A stretch of 64,000 nucleotides of DNA from Sipunculus nudus (Eukaryota > Annelida > Sipuncula > Golfingiida > Sipunculidae), in the NCBI GenBank assembly GCA_026874595.1, contig CM049317.1, positions 22,817,901 to 22,881,900 of the forward strand, in the 5' to 3' direction. A program made the translations under genes and the position numbers. The first letter of the stretch is position 1. Each line of letters starts with the position of its first letter. This document shows, in pieces, positions 34,421 to 46,976 of the stretch. A model generated the notes under the pieces. It worked only from the letters and a program-made list of their open reading frames with translations, was not told the DNA's origin and made no database searches.

Positions 34421-35234
34421 TGTATAATAATTTCTTTATTTTATTTTATATTTCAATAGTTTATTTAAATATTCTAATTATCTGATTAAATACAAAAAAA
34501 ATGTCTCAATCGGGAAAAGATTCCACAGTGAAAAGTTTTGGCATTGACGATTATCGCATTGTTCCTGGTTTGTCTTTTCTGTTAATGTATAAACACATAT
34601 TTAAATATAGAAATTAGTTAATTAAATAATGCAAATGTGGAAAATATCTCATTTAATGATGAACAGGATACATAATAAGGCTAAGCAAGTAAAAGGAACA
34701 GTATTTCTTTGCTTTACTGTTCTTTAAAAAAAAGAAGAATACACAGTTTAAAAATAAACTTATATTTGATATAAATTGAATATGATGTACCCATTTTACT
34801 TCAAGCTGCCTACTGAGACCCAAATTTCAATATATTTAGGTTTGCTTTATTAATTTTTGCTTATTTATTCAAATATGCTTATTATCTTATCATATACGCG
34901 TGGTAAAAAAATTACAAGCAGAAATCAATTCTTCAGAAAAAAAACTGCCCTAGAAATGTCCTTGAGAAATGTTTGGTAGTGACGATTATCGAATTGTTCT
35001 GGTTTCGGCAATGCCCATGGTATTTCCGTGCGTAGGAGCCAAATAACCTGTTGTTTATACACATAGCAGCACTTCGTGATTAGCTATGTCAAGGCCCATA
35101 CAAACGCATTTGAAAACGACCAAACAGAAATTGAAAATGACGACATATTATACCGAAGCCACTTATCCTGTTGCCACACCAGGCTATAAAAATGGCTTCA
35201 GGGTGAACTGTAATTACTTTTATTTCAGATACAG

Positions 35235-36170
35235 TGTTTACTAGAGGATATGAACTAAAAAAATGAAAAACAAAAACACGCATGTGATGGGTACAGCTGA
35301 TTTTTCTCCAACTGGCGAATGGTTCCTTAGAGAGATAATTTATTTAGCCTAGGTATCTTTGATATAGACAAACTATCAAAAGATCCTACATGACAACTAG
35401 AATTGATATGGCCAGGCTGCTCGTCATATTTGATTTCGGGCTTCATTGAGGCCAATCTGTAAAAAAAAACTTTAAGGCTGATTGATCAAATGATTCGGAA
35501 GATTAACCTGCACGAACGTATTTGACAGAAGACTAACTGGCGGTCATATTGTTTTTCTGAGGATTCTAAATTTAGATGGCACGCATGCTGTCAGAAAGAC
35601 CAAACTTCAGGGAAAATCAAGCATATTCTCGAATGGTCAGGAGGAGACAGCGTGTCTAATATAAAAGTTCGTGAATGGCTTCCTGGTGGCCATGTTAGAT
35701 TTTTTTTACATTTTCAACATTTGATAGCACACACCCACTCAGAAGATGTAGCCTCCAGACATACTTTTACGAGCGATCGTTGAAACGGTTCCGGATATCG
35801 GAGCAGACGGACATAACAGATGATAACTATAGGACAAAGGCCTATTAAGGGCACTGGCACTAATCAGTGATGAAGAATATTTAATATGTCATTGTATTCA
35901 GACATGGGGTATCACTGGAATATTTAATATAATATTAAACGTCTCAGTTAAGAATTCTGATGTTGTGTTTTCCAAGCAACAGTATATGACTGTTTCATCA
36001 GAAGCCAACCGTCTACGGATTAAATAGAAAATCTAGGAATTATCACTACACGTACCAATAAAAACAAACAGAAAGTGACTTATTCTGTGTATCTGGCATT
36101 TACGACAGGGTGACTGATCAATTAATAACCAGACGTATTGAAATGGTTCTGTTTTTCCAGGAACTATATG
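35235..36170 (+). repeat. Internal duplicated segment of the unit, first member (copy a)
   Basis: Diverged paralogue of 37300-38160, about 2.05 kb downstream. Shared blocks in order: ATATAGACAAAC, GGAxGATAAxxTGCAC-like, CACGCATGCTGTCA, TTTGATAGCACACA, CCAGACGTCTGCGGATTAA-like and ACTACACGTACCAA-AAAAACAAACAG. So the giant unit is itself built from older duplications. Confidence 0.7.
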
Positions 36171-37299
36171 GTATACACTTTCAACAGACTTTTCACAGTA
36201 ATACCTAACTGCTGGTTGTCCGGGTTGACGCCAACATATACAACATTCTCAGATAAACTGAGCGAACAATAAAAATGTCCTTAAGTCTGATTGTATCTTT
36301 CAATGCCAGAATGTCGCCCACGGGATATTATTTATGAAAAAATGTATAACATTCTTATAGCGCTATAGATTTTTAGATGCAAAAGCAGCTGTTTATGGCC
36401 TTTTTAATTTTCATACGTTTGAAAAAGTAGTTTTTTTTATTTCTATTTTATATATTTCCTTATTTAATTTCCTCATTATTTTATTTTTTCGGTAACCCAA
36501 ACGTTGTATAAATATTTATCATATATTGAAGCATTCAAGGGTAAATTTTGATAGAGGAAATATTAATGGAAACATAAGGAGGATAAAATTTGGACCAACA
36601 AATTTATTTATTTACTTAGATCGAAAGATATAAAATTAACATCAATTAACTTGATATAAGTATGAAGATTACATGTGATATAGTATTTTTAATACCTTTA
36701 ACACTAAACTATAAAAACTCTTACGGAAACAGCTCTCTGTTAACAAATATATAAACAAATGGTTCTACGTAAACATACTATATATTATCGTACCCAGAGC
36801 AAAGGAATGATTGATCCAGAGTTCAGCATCCGGCGTTCCCACCCTCATTATCCCCCACCAGACAACGCCAGAATGATGATATACTGCCCGGTACCAAGTG
36901 AAGGTGATAGTGATTGACTATTTTCAGTTTCGCTGCGTGATATGATTGATACAGTGGTCAGCTCTTAATTAGTAATGTTTAACGAATTTTGGTTTTACTT
37001 GCCATTTAACATAATGAAATTTAATTAATCAAATTACTGACGGTGATTAAGGTCTAGTGCGCACATGCAGGCAACTATACATCGGTTCATGGTCGAATCG
37101 CATTTATTACGTGATGGGAGCCACCGTCAATCCAATATAGGATAAGCACGATGATTGATTCCCGAGGGATTCACTGATCAAACCAGTCAGCCGTCCACTT
37201 AACAGACACTCTATCCATAGCATCTTACTGATTAGACGTAATAACATTTATATTGACTAATGTTTCTGAATAAATTGGAAAGAGTGCTCCCTTTTGTTG

Positions 37300-38160
37300 T
37301 ATTTTTATTAACTATTTACTTTTTTCTGACACCACCAGGCTGATTGATACCATAAGGAAATTAACACCACGAACCTTCTGACCAACCATAATCAGTCTAC
37401 ATAATTTGTATATAGACAAACGTTCAACAGATCTTGAACTTGGACTGACATCAGCAATGCTGGATTTCGAACAAATCTGAAATTCTGTTATTGCCATACA
37501 GCCAATTATTTAATTTAAAAAGGATTCCTCAAATAGTTCGGAGGATAATGTGCAAAAAAATAAATGAAAGATGACGAACTGGAGGCCATGTTAAATATCT
37601 GAGAATGCCAAAATTTCAGACCACGCATGCTGTCACAGGGGGTCAATTTTCAAGGAACAATCAGACGATTTCTCGAATTGTTTGGAGGAGATAATGCACC
37701 TGAGAGGTATTCATGAATTTGCGGTTGTCATTTTGAACTTTTACTTTTCAATATTTGATAGCACACATCCACTTATTTAATAAAACCAGTCTCCAAACAT
37801 GATTTTCAGAGCACGGATAGACATGAATCATGATTACTATAAAAAACGGCTCTTTCGGGACACTAACCAGATATTTTCCAAATCAAGAATGTTTAATTTG
37901 TCATTTTCTACACTCAAGAGGTATTGCTGAAATATTAAATATAATAAACCAGTATTTTGTGATAGGTATGAACTATCTGTTCAGAACAAAACTTCTGCTC
38001 TCTGCATTAAGAATACCTATCATTCTAAGCAAAATAACTGATTAATCAGAAACCAGACGTCTGCGGATTAAGTAAGCAATCTTTAGATTTTAACTACACG
38101 TACCAACAAAAACAAACAGGAAGTAATGGTACAGCTAGGAAGTATTTGATTGTTTCAAAT
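37300..38160 (+). repeat. Internal duplicated segment of the unit, second member (copy a)
   Basis: See 35235-36170. The 61-codon minus-strand frame at 37312-37497 is nearly identical to 59797-59991 in copy c, but that reflects recent copying of the DNA and is not evidence of coding. Confidence 0.7.
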
Positions 38161-38596
38161 TTTCTCAGAACCATATGGGACATAATTCATACGGACAAAG
38201 GAATCTGACCAACTGATGGTATTGGAGATAATATATATATAAGGTCCCCTCTAACTCTCAACCCCATTTAACCCTACCCCCCTCCCCACCAAACCCTATG
38301 CCAACGAAACCCAGTTGCCGCAGCTAAGGAGTAATAAGTATATCTCGGATGGGCTATGTAGATTTCTTAAATTGTTTTGACGTGAAAAGTTAAAAAATCA
38401 GGTGCGGATCAATCTACTGTAACAATAACTCTGACTCAAAGCTCAGTTTTGGAAAACCAGCCGGAGAACAATATCGAAAAACTGTAACAGAATCGAACGT
38501 ATATTGGTTTAGTCGCTACGGGGTGTACAATCATTGCTATGAGGTCATGGTCAAAGAAAGAGAAAAAAATAATTGCAATTGATGATTTAGATCTTT

Positions 38597-38611
38597 GGGG
38601 GGGGGGGGGGG
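38597..38611. repeat. Poly-G tract, variable between copies
   Basis: 15 G here; 14 G at 48848-48861 (copy c) and 12 G at 61088-61099 (copy d) at the same place in the unit; the surrounding segment is missing from copy a. Confidence 0.85.
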
Positions 38612-41600
38612 CTAAGAAAGTCTTAAATAAAAAAAAATATTGAACCACATAATGATATAGAATTAAGCTCAATCCTGGTAATTTCCCTCTCCTTAAGGTG
38701 GCTTAATAACATGGATTATTGTATTATCCTGTAGTCATAAGGCAAACAAATATAGGCATAGTTCTAAGGCACCGCCGGCGTCAATTTTAACCTCCCGCAT
38801 CATTCTTTTTATTATTCGAGAAGAAAAATTAATAACTATTTGATAAGGTTTCCTTTGTTATGTAGTGCTTTTACATGTTTAGCAAAAAAAGTTATTATTT
38901 TCCTGATCATATATGACATTTTTTTCGAAACATACAAAAAAGTTAAAAAACAAAAATAAATTAATTACCCGCCCGCAATGAATTCTGAAAAAAAGTGCCT
39001 GAAAACCATACCTTTTTTTGCCTTATATTATGGTAGAGGGTATTGTTCTCTTGATTACGAGCGTGTGTGAAGGTGTAAGGAGGCAACAGCAATAATTCTT
39101 CCTGTATTAATTTTTGCTAATTTGAAAGCCTTCCATGGGTTGTATATCCACATGCCCTCGATATCAAACTCATGAATATTGTTTCAGCTTTTAATGTTTT
39201 ATGTGTTGTTTACGAGTTCACTTCTTGACAAAGGGTTTTTATGGACCTGTGGTGGTTTGTGTCCCTATTAACTTTTAGATTTGTTTTCTCATTAAGACCC
39301 TGGACATTTTTGTGTTATATGCAAATTATGTCCGCCAATTTAAACTGTTACCATCAACATCTAAAGAAATAACCATGATATTTGATCAAACATGTCGTCT
39401 TGACTGAGATAAATTTATAGTTACATCATTTTTAATTATGCCATGTTTACGGGATGTTAGCTCCATATTTTGATTTCAATTATGGACATTAGCGCCGCCA
39501 TTGGAGAAAATATTTTTTATTTAAACTTCTTGAAGACGTTCATTGTCATGAGTGACACGTTTGTGATCGTCATTCGGATATGAAAATTATTAACGTCGAT
39601 CTGGGTTGAGACAGCAAAAAAATAATTAGGGGTCGAAAAAGTCGATATCGCTTTGACTGACAACGCGAATCCACAAAGCCATTTAGCGGCTGTTCCCCCG
39701 CTATTTTCGCCCCAGTCGTCTACTCATTAGGAACCGAGACGCCAGGATTAGAAAGATACTGGTTACACGTAAATAGCATGTACCAGCGTCATTCCGAGAA
39801 GAGAAAAAGAGTGACGGCATTGTTCCCTGAATAATGCAGCAGGGTATCTTGTTTTGGACATTTCGATTAGACAGGCTGAGTTTTGTAACTTCTCAAGGTG
39901 TCGAATAGTTTTCAGTATTAATTTATTTGTATTATAAAATCTCAATGATTTTAATTCTCATTTTAGACAATATCCAGCAAGTCCTTTGTGCTTTTTTCCC
40001 CTTGTTTTTAAATATCTACAGAATTGATATTTATTATTTGAAAATGGCCATACAATTTATACCGTTCTTTTTTTAAATAAATATATTAAATTTTCAATCA
40101 ACAATATTGTACAGGGAGTATCTTACCTTGTGACATTGATTCTTGACAGCTATCCAAATAGAATGATTCCTTGACCGGAGCTATTTAAATGGAGGATATG
40201 GAAGTTTGTCATTGTTTGTCACGTGCAAATTATTGCCGCCTTATGGGAAATATGTTTCCTTCAACGTCTCAGAAAATGACTATATATGATATATTCAAAC
40301 ATGTCTTTTTCACTTCCTGTTATCTGGAATTCCATAGTCATTTTTTTCAGATATAATTTTTACGGATAGAAGGTTCATATTTTGATTTCAATGATGTACG
40401 TTATCGCCGTCATTGGTGATATACAATTGTTACTATAAGATCCTGATTGATTCTATTGATTTATTATAACATATTTAATCAGGATAGCTCATTCAGCAAA
40501 TGCTATTCTTCGATTAGGTCCTGCTACAGTTAAAAAACATATGATGCAATAGAAATACAATTGATATATGAACCTGTGTACAATAAAAGTATATTTTAAA
40601 CAATCAAGACATTTGATTTGTATTCACAAGTTATCATTCAAGCTCAATCAGAGTACATTAATGATTTAGCGATCAATAATATCTGATAAATGCCAGCCAA
40701 AACATGGAAAAATAGTATCTGTTTGCGACGTGTATTTATATAATATATAATATATAAAACGTAAAACTGATAAAAAAGGGTTAACAGTGTCAAATTATTT
40801 ACACTTCCTTCAGGGAATGTTTCAATATTTTTGTGAAAATGAGAAAAGATTTGATTCGAAATTACCCCCATAGTTGATATCTATGACCATAATGTGTAAA
40901 ATTCAGACTATTAATTAAAGAGGGTGGAGCTATTCCATGATAACAAGTTTCTTCCATGTTGTCTAACTTTACCTAATAAAATGTTTTAAAAAATTTAATT
41001 GAAAAAAAAAACAAATAACTAAATTAAAAACAAAATAATGTTAAAATGATGTTTATATTCTGATATGAGATGATGCCAGTCTCATACGACTTAACGATGT
41101 TATCTTACTTTATTCAATAAAAATATCTAAATAACTAAATTTAACATAAATTCCTTTAAAATCGTGCCATAGGTTTAGTGTGCATTTTAGTTAATTTGCA
41201 CTGAATAACACATCTATCCAACGATTTTAAAAGAGTAACACAATCCTATATCTCGTAGGGTAGCGTATATGTAAGAAACTCCTGATTATACGGAACATTT
41301 CAAGTAGTGTAAAGTATGTCTGTCAATTACCGTTTAACAACTATTATGTATCACTTGTGTTTCTTCAGTGTTCTTATTTGTGGTGGGCCATCCGGCACTA
41401 ACAGGGACGGATTCAGGGAGGGTGGGGTCAGAAGTGTTACCCATTACTAGAAGAAAATAAATTTTACTTTTTTTTACAAATTGAAAAGCTAACCCACCGC
41501 CCCACTTAACGGTATTTTTTTTAATTTTTCGATGGTTGTTTCTCGGTTTAAAAGGCAAACTCCTCCTTCCAAAACTTCTATGTTTTCCCCTGCGTGGTAC

Positions 41601-43159
41601 CGATTTGTTTGACCAATCGTTAACGTGTAAGAGACGGATCTGCTCAATCTGAAAATGATCCCTTTTTTGTTTGTATACTGTGTGTACCCCGTGTTCATTA
41701 ACGTGTACGTTTACTGAGAATACAGTGGTAAAACAAACTCATCCAAGAAAATGAGAATCTCACATGTACACCATGCTTGGAAATCAATATTATTTATTTG
41801 AACAGTTGTAGAGGTTTATTACTTCAGGTGTTTCTATTAACAAGGTGTATGTACTCTATATTCTACGGATACCATATGTCTACCTTGTCTGTTTGAAAAG
41901 AAAACAAAAACGGTGCTGTTCATATTTCAAATATGTAAATATGATGATGTTCTTTAAACAAATTAACTTTGAAAACATAATCTGTAAAAAAATCTTCATG
42001 GGATAAATAACATTATTTGAGATATTATATTAAAAAAAAGGTTAGTTTGATAATGATATATAAAACATAGCCAGGAAAAAAAGCAACTTTAGTGAAACGG
42101 ATGTTATGAGACTACCATACGGACTTACCAAAGTCGTGTAATTCGCATATGGTAATATTAGAAAGGTCAGTTATAACCATGTGAAAGATTGGGTTCGCCC
42201 AAAGGGAGGTCCCAATAGACAGGTGGTCGAATTAGGCAGGTGGTCTTTCAGCAGACAGGTTCAACTGTAAGAAAGCCCATCATCTGTTCGATATATCCTT
42301 AAATGCATTCATCAGTCAACCTATGAGATATATACAACCTACGAGATATATATACAGTTGACATAAGGACATCGGCTATATGAGGGCACCTCCCGTTGTT
42401 GTCTCGTCTCTTTTACTGTAAGTCTCTACTACAGACGTTTTGTCCGGTGTAAGGACTTAAGGTTTCCCCCATCTCAGGTTGCTCCCCCAGTAATAAGATA
42501 TAAATTTCAAACTACGCCATCAAAATTTGAGGTTATCTCCGCACTGTCATGATTTTTGTCAAATTTGCAGTTTTTAATGCTGAGGTCTTGCAAATTTTCC
42601 TGGAATTTTACCAAACTATATCAACCGGAGTATTTCTTGATTCCATTTTCCTTATATTCGAAAATTTTTAGATTAATGTTATACGTAGTATACGATTTAG
42701 AGTAGAATGGTGACTGTGAAGTGAGTTTTCTTGATAACAGAACATTACTTATGGGTCAAAATGAAATAATACTTGGAAGAAAAATATAAAATATTAGGAA
42801 TACATTTTAGTACTTAATGTAGAAACAGCTTCATGTATAGTGATATAACCTTATAATCAGGCCTTTTAAAATGGCCAAAATATAAGGTACGAGAAAGGGA
42901 TAAGAGACCACAGCCTCCGCAAGGATCCTAATCAAGTTACGCAGCAACGCCGGAACTTTTTGACGAGGTTCAACAACCCCACCCCAGGTCTTCTCCAGGA
43001 CAAAGCCGCCCTGTAATACCAATGCATAGCCCTATCATAATGAAAAAGCAGTGTGTACCAATGGGATAGAATGCCTTGAATTAAACCATATTGATTCAGG
43101 TTACCCCTGGTTTGTTTTATTCTGTGTGTTTGTCTGAACACTCCATGAATTTTCAAAAG

Positions 43160-43161
<2 letters not shown>

Positions 43162-43203
<42 letters not shown>
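43162..43203. repeat. (CT)n microsatellite, copy b
   Basis: Clean CT run of about 42 bp, separate from the second tract at 43281-43433. Confidence 0.95.
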
Positions 43204-43208
<5 letters not shown>

Positions 43209-43280
43209 TAAGAATCTGTTCCAAACTTTAAGCGTCAAATTGCACCCAGTTGAAACCAATATAACCAAGGGTAAAAAATA

Positions 43281-43390
43281 TCTTTCTGTCTCTCTCTTCC
43301 ACTCTCTTCGCTCCTCTCTCTGTCTCTTCCTTCCTCTCTCTGTCTCTTCCATCCTCTCTCTGTCTCTTCCTTCCTCTCTCTGTTTCTCTC

Positions 43391-43449
<59 letters not shown>
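43281..43449. repeat. (CT)n tract ending in (CG)8, copy b
   Basis: TCTCTTCC-rich array, then a clean CT run, then an alternating CG tract at 43434-43449. Copy c keeps only a broken CG tract (54959-54972) and copy a has none. Alternating CG can adopt Z-DNA. Confidence 0.95.
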
Positions 43450-44655
43450 AGGCATTATTTTATGAAACCGGATATATAGATTATAGATGTTCCGCATATT
43501 TTGTCAACAAACTCTCAGTTATGGTATCATTAAAGCATAACCATGTTCATTTACCATTCATTCAGCTTGAGACATCCGGGACCGTCAAGCTGTTCTATCC
43601 ACTTAATTGGGGGTAAGAAAACAATATAATGAAACAAAGTTCTTGGAACATCTGCACAGAGCAGTAAATAAATTTCCTTTAATTGGGAAGTGATAGCTAG
43701 TTCCTTCAATACTTTGTGAATACACGTTTTGTTTGTTTTATGAATAAATAATGCATGATACACTCTTACTCAGAAATGATGGAATCAAATTGTCCTTTTG
43801 TTTAAACAACCTCATCAACTGAAGCATGTAGATGTTTAGAAAAAGGCATATTGAATTAAGTATGTTGTCCACGTGTTATCACGTGATCCAATTAACTCTA
43901 GTGAACGGAGTAACAAGAGTCTATTGACCCGGGTCATGAGGTGAACAGTACCCTAGTATTTGCTCATTAGGACGGGACCATAGACTGAATAACACTGCAT
44001 TGTTTACTTTTTACGGTGCCGACCAAGGAGGGTGAGAAATATGGTTTGTTTCTGAATTTGTAGATTTGTTTGTCCGAGCAATATTCCCGAGAGCTATCAG
44101 CGAGAAGTTATATAGAAGGATGGGAAACGGAACACGGAACAATCGTTAAAAACAACAAAGATCAGTTGTTAAAATTCCCAGATTGATCGAAAATTTTCAA
44201 ATGCGGTTCTGGATCTAGATCTCGCCTATTTTTGCCTTTTTGCGTCTCTTTCTAACCTGTCTGTTTCTCCATACAGATCAAACTTTGATCAAACTAAGAA
44301 CTAAATGTCCCCTCCCTTGCCCATTGCCCATTAACCCACACGAAATTGTGGTTGTTGTTTATATTCCAACGTTTTCTGGAAAATAAAATAAAATTGTGCA
44401 GATTACTGGACTAACTTTTGAGGCGGATCAGCAAAATTTAGTTGCCGATCTTGTTCAATAGTAAGGCAGGGAAGGGGATGTGCACTCTTTGAGTGCTTTA
44501 TGTTTGTATTATTTACACATTCACAGGAGAAAGAATCTTACATATGTTAAGGAGGATTATAGCTCTGCTCACCCCGATTATTGTTAAATTTTTCTTCAAG
44601 GGTGGGGGGTAACTCGCTGGCATGGGAAGATGATCAAAGTAGGGTCAACTGTTTA

Positions 44656-44658
<3 letters not shown>

Positions 44659-44714
<56 letters not shown>
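44659..44714. repeat. (TA)n microsatellite, copy b
   Basis: 56-bp dinucleotide run at the left edge of the dispersed-repeat segment; equivalents at 56165-56203 and 27-76. Confidence 0.95.
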
Positions 44715-44718
<4 letters not shown>

Positions 44719-44975
44719 CAATTAAGTTTAAAGTTTAAAAAATATGGTATTATGTTTCTTGTATAAGTTAATTCTGAACAGGTTTAGATAAACAATATTA
44801 CATGGTAAACTCAGAAATGAAACCAAAGTCTATAATTTTTATTGATAATATACATGTATTTGATTTTATTATTTAAATATTATTCTCTGAATAGCAGGGG
44901 GTGATTACATTGACTACCCCCCCCCCTTGGTAAAAAGAAGGGGTGTATATAACCCATTCTCTCCTGTTTGTTCGT
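44715..44975 (+). repeat. Dispersed-repeat segment within copy b
   Basis: Contains TATGGTATTATGTTTC, CTCAGAAATGAAACC, GAATAGCAGGGGGTGATTACATTGAC and the C-run / AAGGGGTGTATATAACCC fold. Homologous to 120-365, 56204-56440 and, inverted, 27150-27340; copy a keeps only the right end (33880-33950). Confidence 0.75.
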
Positions 44976-46491
44976 TATCCTGTATATTTTTGAATATTCT
45001 ACAAATAAAAACAACGCATATAAAATAACAATGCAGTTGCTTAAAATAAGTATTGGTTTTTGTGAAGGATTTGTCGAGTTGTATTTTTTAGAGACAGCAG
45101 TGAGTATAGAGTGAACTTAAAAACTAAACACTGACATTAAATTTTCACATGAAAAGATAATTTTGTTTGTTACCTGTTTACTAGAGGATATGAACTAAAT
45201 AAGATGAAAAAAGGCACGCATGTGTTGGGTACAGCTGATTTTTTTTTGCAACTAGAAAATGTTTCTTTAATAAAGAAGATTTATGATGGCCTAGGTACCT
45301 TTGATATTGACAAACGTTCAACAGGTCAAACATGACAACAAGAATTGATATGGCCACGCTATTTGAAAACTTCAAAACGGCTGCCTGGCCGTCATATTAG
45401 ATTTCGGACCCCATAGAGACCAATCTGGAAAAAAAATTTTAAGGGCGATTGCTTAAATGGTCCGGAAGATTAACCTTCACAAACGTAAATGGCAGATGAC
45501 CAACAGGCGGCCATATTGTTTTTCTGAGGATTCTAAATTTAGATGGCACGCATGCTGTCAAAGCGATCGTTGAAACGGTTCCAGATATCGGAGCAGATGG
45601 ACATAATAGATGATGACTATAGGACAATAGCCTATTCAGGGCACTGGCAAGAGGAATTCGTGATGAAGAAAATTTAATATGTCATTGTATTCAGACATGG
45701 GGTATCACTGGAACATTAAATATAATATTAAACCTCTGCACTCGTCAGTTAAGAATTCTGGTGTTGTATTTTCCTAGGAAATAGTATATGACTGTTTAAT
45801 CAGAAACCAGACGTCTGCGGATTAAGTAGACATTCCAGGAATTCTAACTACACGTACAAACAAAAACAAACAGTAAGTGATATATTCTGTGTAGCTAGCA
45901 TTTACTACAGGGTGACTGATAAATTAACAACCAGACGTATTGAAATGGTTCTGTTTTTCCAGGAACTATATGGAATATACTTTTAACAGACTTTACACAG
46001 TTTTAAATAACTGCTGGTTGTCCGGTTTGACGCCACCATATACATCATTCTCAGATAAACTGAGCGAACAATAAAAATGTCCTTACGTCTGATTGTATCT
46101 TTCGATGCCAGAATGTGGACACGGAAGATTATTTATGAAAAAAAATGTATAACCTTCTTTTAGCGCTATAGATATTTTAAATGCATAAGCAGCTGTTCAT
46201 GGCCTTCTTTTAATTTGCATACGTTTGAAAAAGAAATTTATTTCTATTTTAGATATTTCCTTATTTTAATTTCCGTATTATTTTATTTTTTCGGTAACCC
46301 ATACGTTGGATAAATATTTATCATATATATGGGAGCATTCAAGGGTAAATTTTGATAGAGTAGATATTAATGGAAACATAAAATATGAACAAAACAGTTT
46401 TTATTTATTTACTAAGATCGAAAGGTATAAATCAACATCACTCAAGTAGATATAAAGATGAAGTAGACGTGTGATAAAGTTCTTTAATATG

Positions 46492-46500
46492 CTTGACACT
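46492..46500. repeat. Left target-site duplication of the 466-bp insertion
   Basis: CTTGACACT, matching CTTAACACT at 46968-46976 with one mismatch; the uninterrupted site in copy a near 36696 reads CTTTAACACTA. Confidence 0.6.
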
Positions 46501-46501
46501 A

Positions 46502-46967
46502 CGCTCCCGAGGCAGCGGAATTCTTGCGCTTCTGAAGAAGCTACTGATTTTCCCGCTGGCTGCTTTGACCGTGTATGATGCACTTAAACACCAGGTGGTG
46601 CACATGGGCCTGTCTGCTGAAAAACTGCTGATGCGACCAGCAGCCTACCAAATGCAAGTCAAACACTCGACAGGCATCAGGGTCCTCCCAGAAAACACGT
46701 GCGGTGCAATTCTCTCTTAGCCAGTGGCATGTTCAAACGGTCGCCGGGGCGATGATCTGTCATTAAAACGAAATGAAAAACATTGGCTTCGCGTATTCCT
46801 CGCTTGGCTGGTAAACCGTTTTGTCTTTCAGCACAGGGTGTAATCTGATTTTACCAAAAATACAGTGCTCCTCTCTGGTGTAGAGATTCAGGATACAAGG
46901 TCATAACAAACAGCGCTTACGATATAGGTAGTTGGCCTATGGGTGAAGCGCTGTGTAAAGAGCGTAC
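46502..46967. mobile_element. 466-bp insertion private to copy b, short inverted ends
   Basis: Copy a has an uninterrupted site at the equivalent position (about 36690), so this is an insertion. Its ends are ACGCTC (46501-46506) and the inverse GAGCGT (46960-46965), flanked by a 9-bp duplication with one mismatch. It is far more GC-rich than its surroundings. A 75-codon plus-strand frame (46493-46720) covers the left half and is unrecognised. Near the right end CAGCGCTT and AAGCGCTG (about 46911-46952), with an inner ATAGG/CCTAT pair, form a hairpin. It may be a miniature DNA transposon, or a captured gene fragment. Confidence 0.6.
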
Positions 46968-46976
46968 CTTAACACT
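46968..46976. repeat. Right target-site duplication of the 466-bp insertion
   Basis: CTTAACACT, partner of 46492-46500. Confidence 0.6.

Larger units (their letters stand above)
27455..38192 (+). repeat. Giant tandem repeat unit, copy a (10.7 kb)
   Basis: Begins where similarity to the other copies starts (GACTATGGAAT at 27455); the phase marker AACTGATGGTATTGG is at 27473 and next at 38211. It is the most diverged copy: it lacks about 0.4 kb after the marker (present at 38240-38830) and about 0.86 kb between 33860 and 33880 (compare 44040-44890), and it has private sequence at about 28320-28620. It shares with copy c, but not b or d, the block at 29515-29600 (compare 49860-49945). It encodes no recognisable protein; the short frames are not conserved between copies. 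Confidence 0.9.

Noticed and set aside
39763-39945. 60-codon minus-strand frame identical at 62133-62315
   Set aside because: Identity reflects near-identical DNA of copies b and d; the frame is broken in copy a and deleted in copy c, so there is no sign of coding constraint.
43101-43497. Arg/Glu-rich frames resembling charged RE-repeat proteins
   Set aside because: Pure product of (GA)n read on the minus strand; no flanking conserved sequence.
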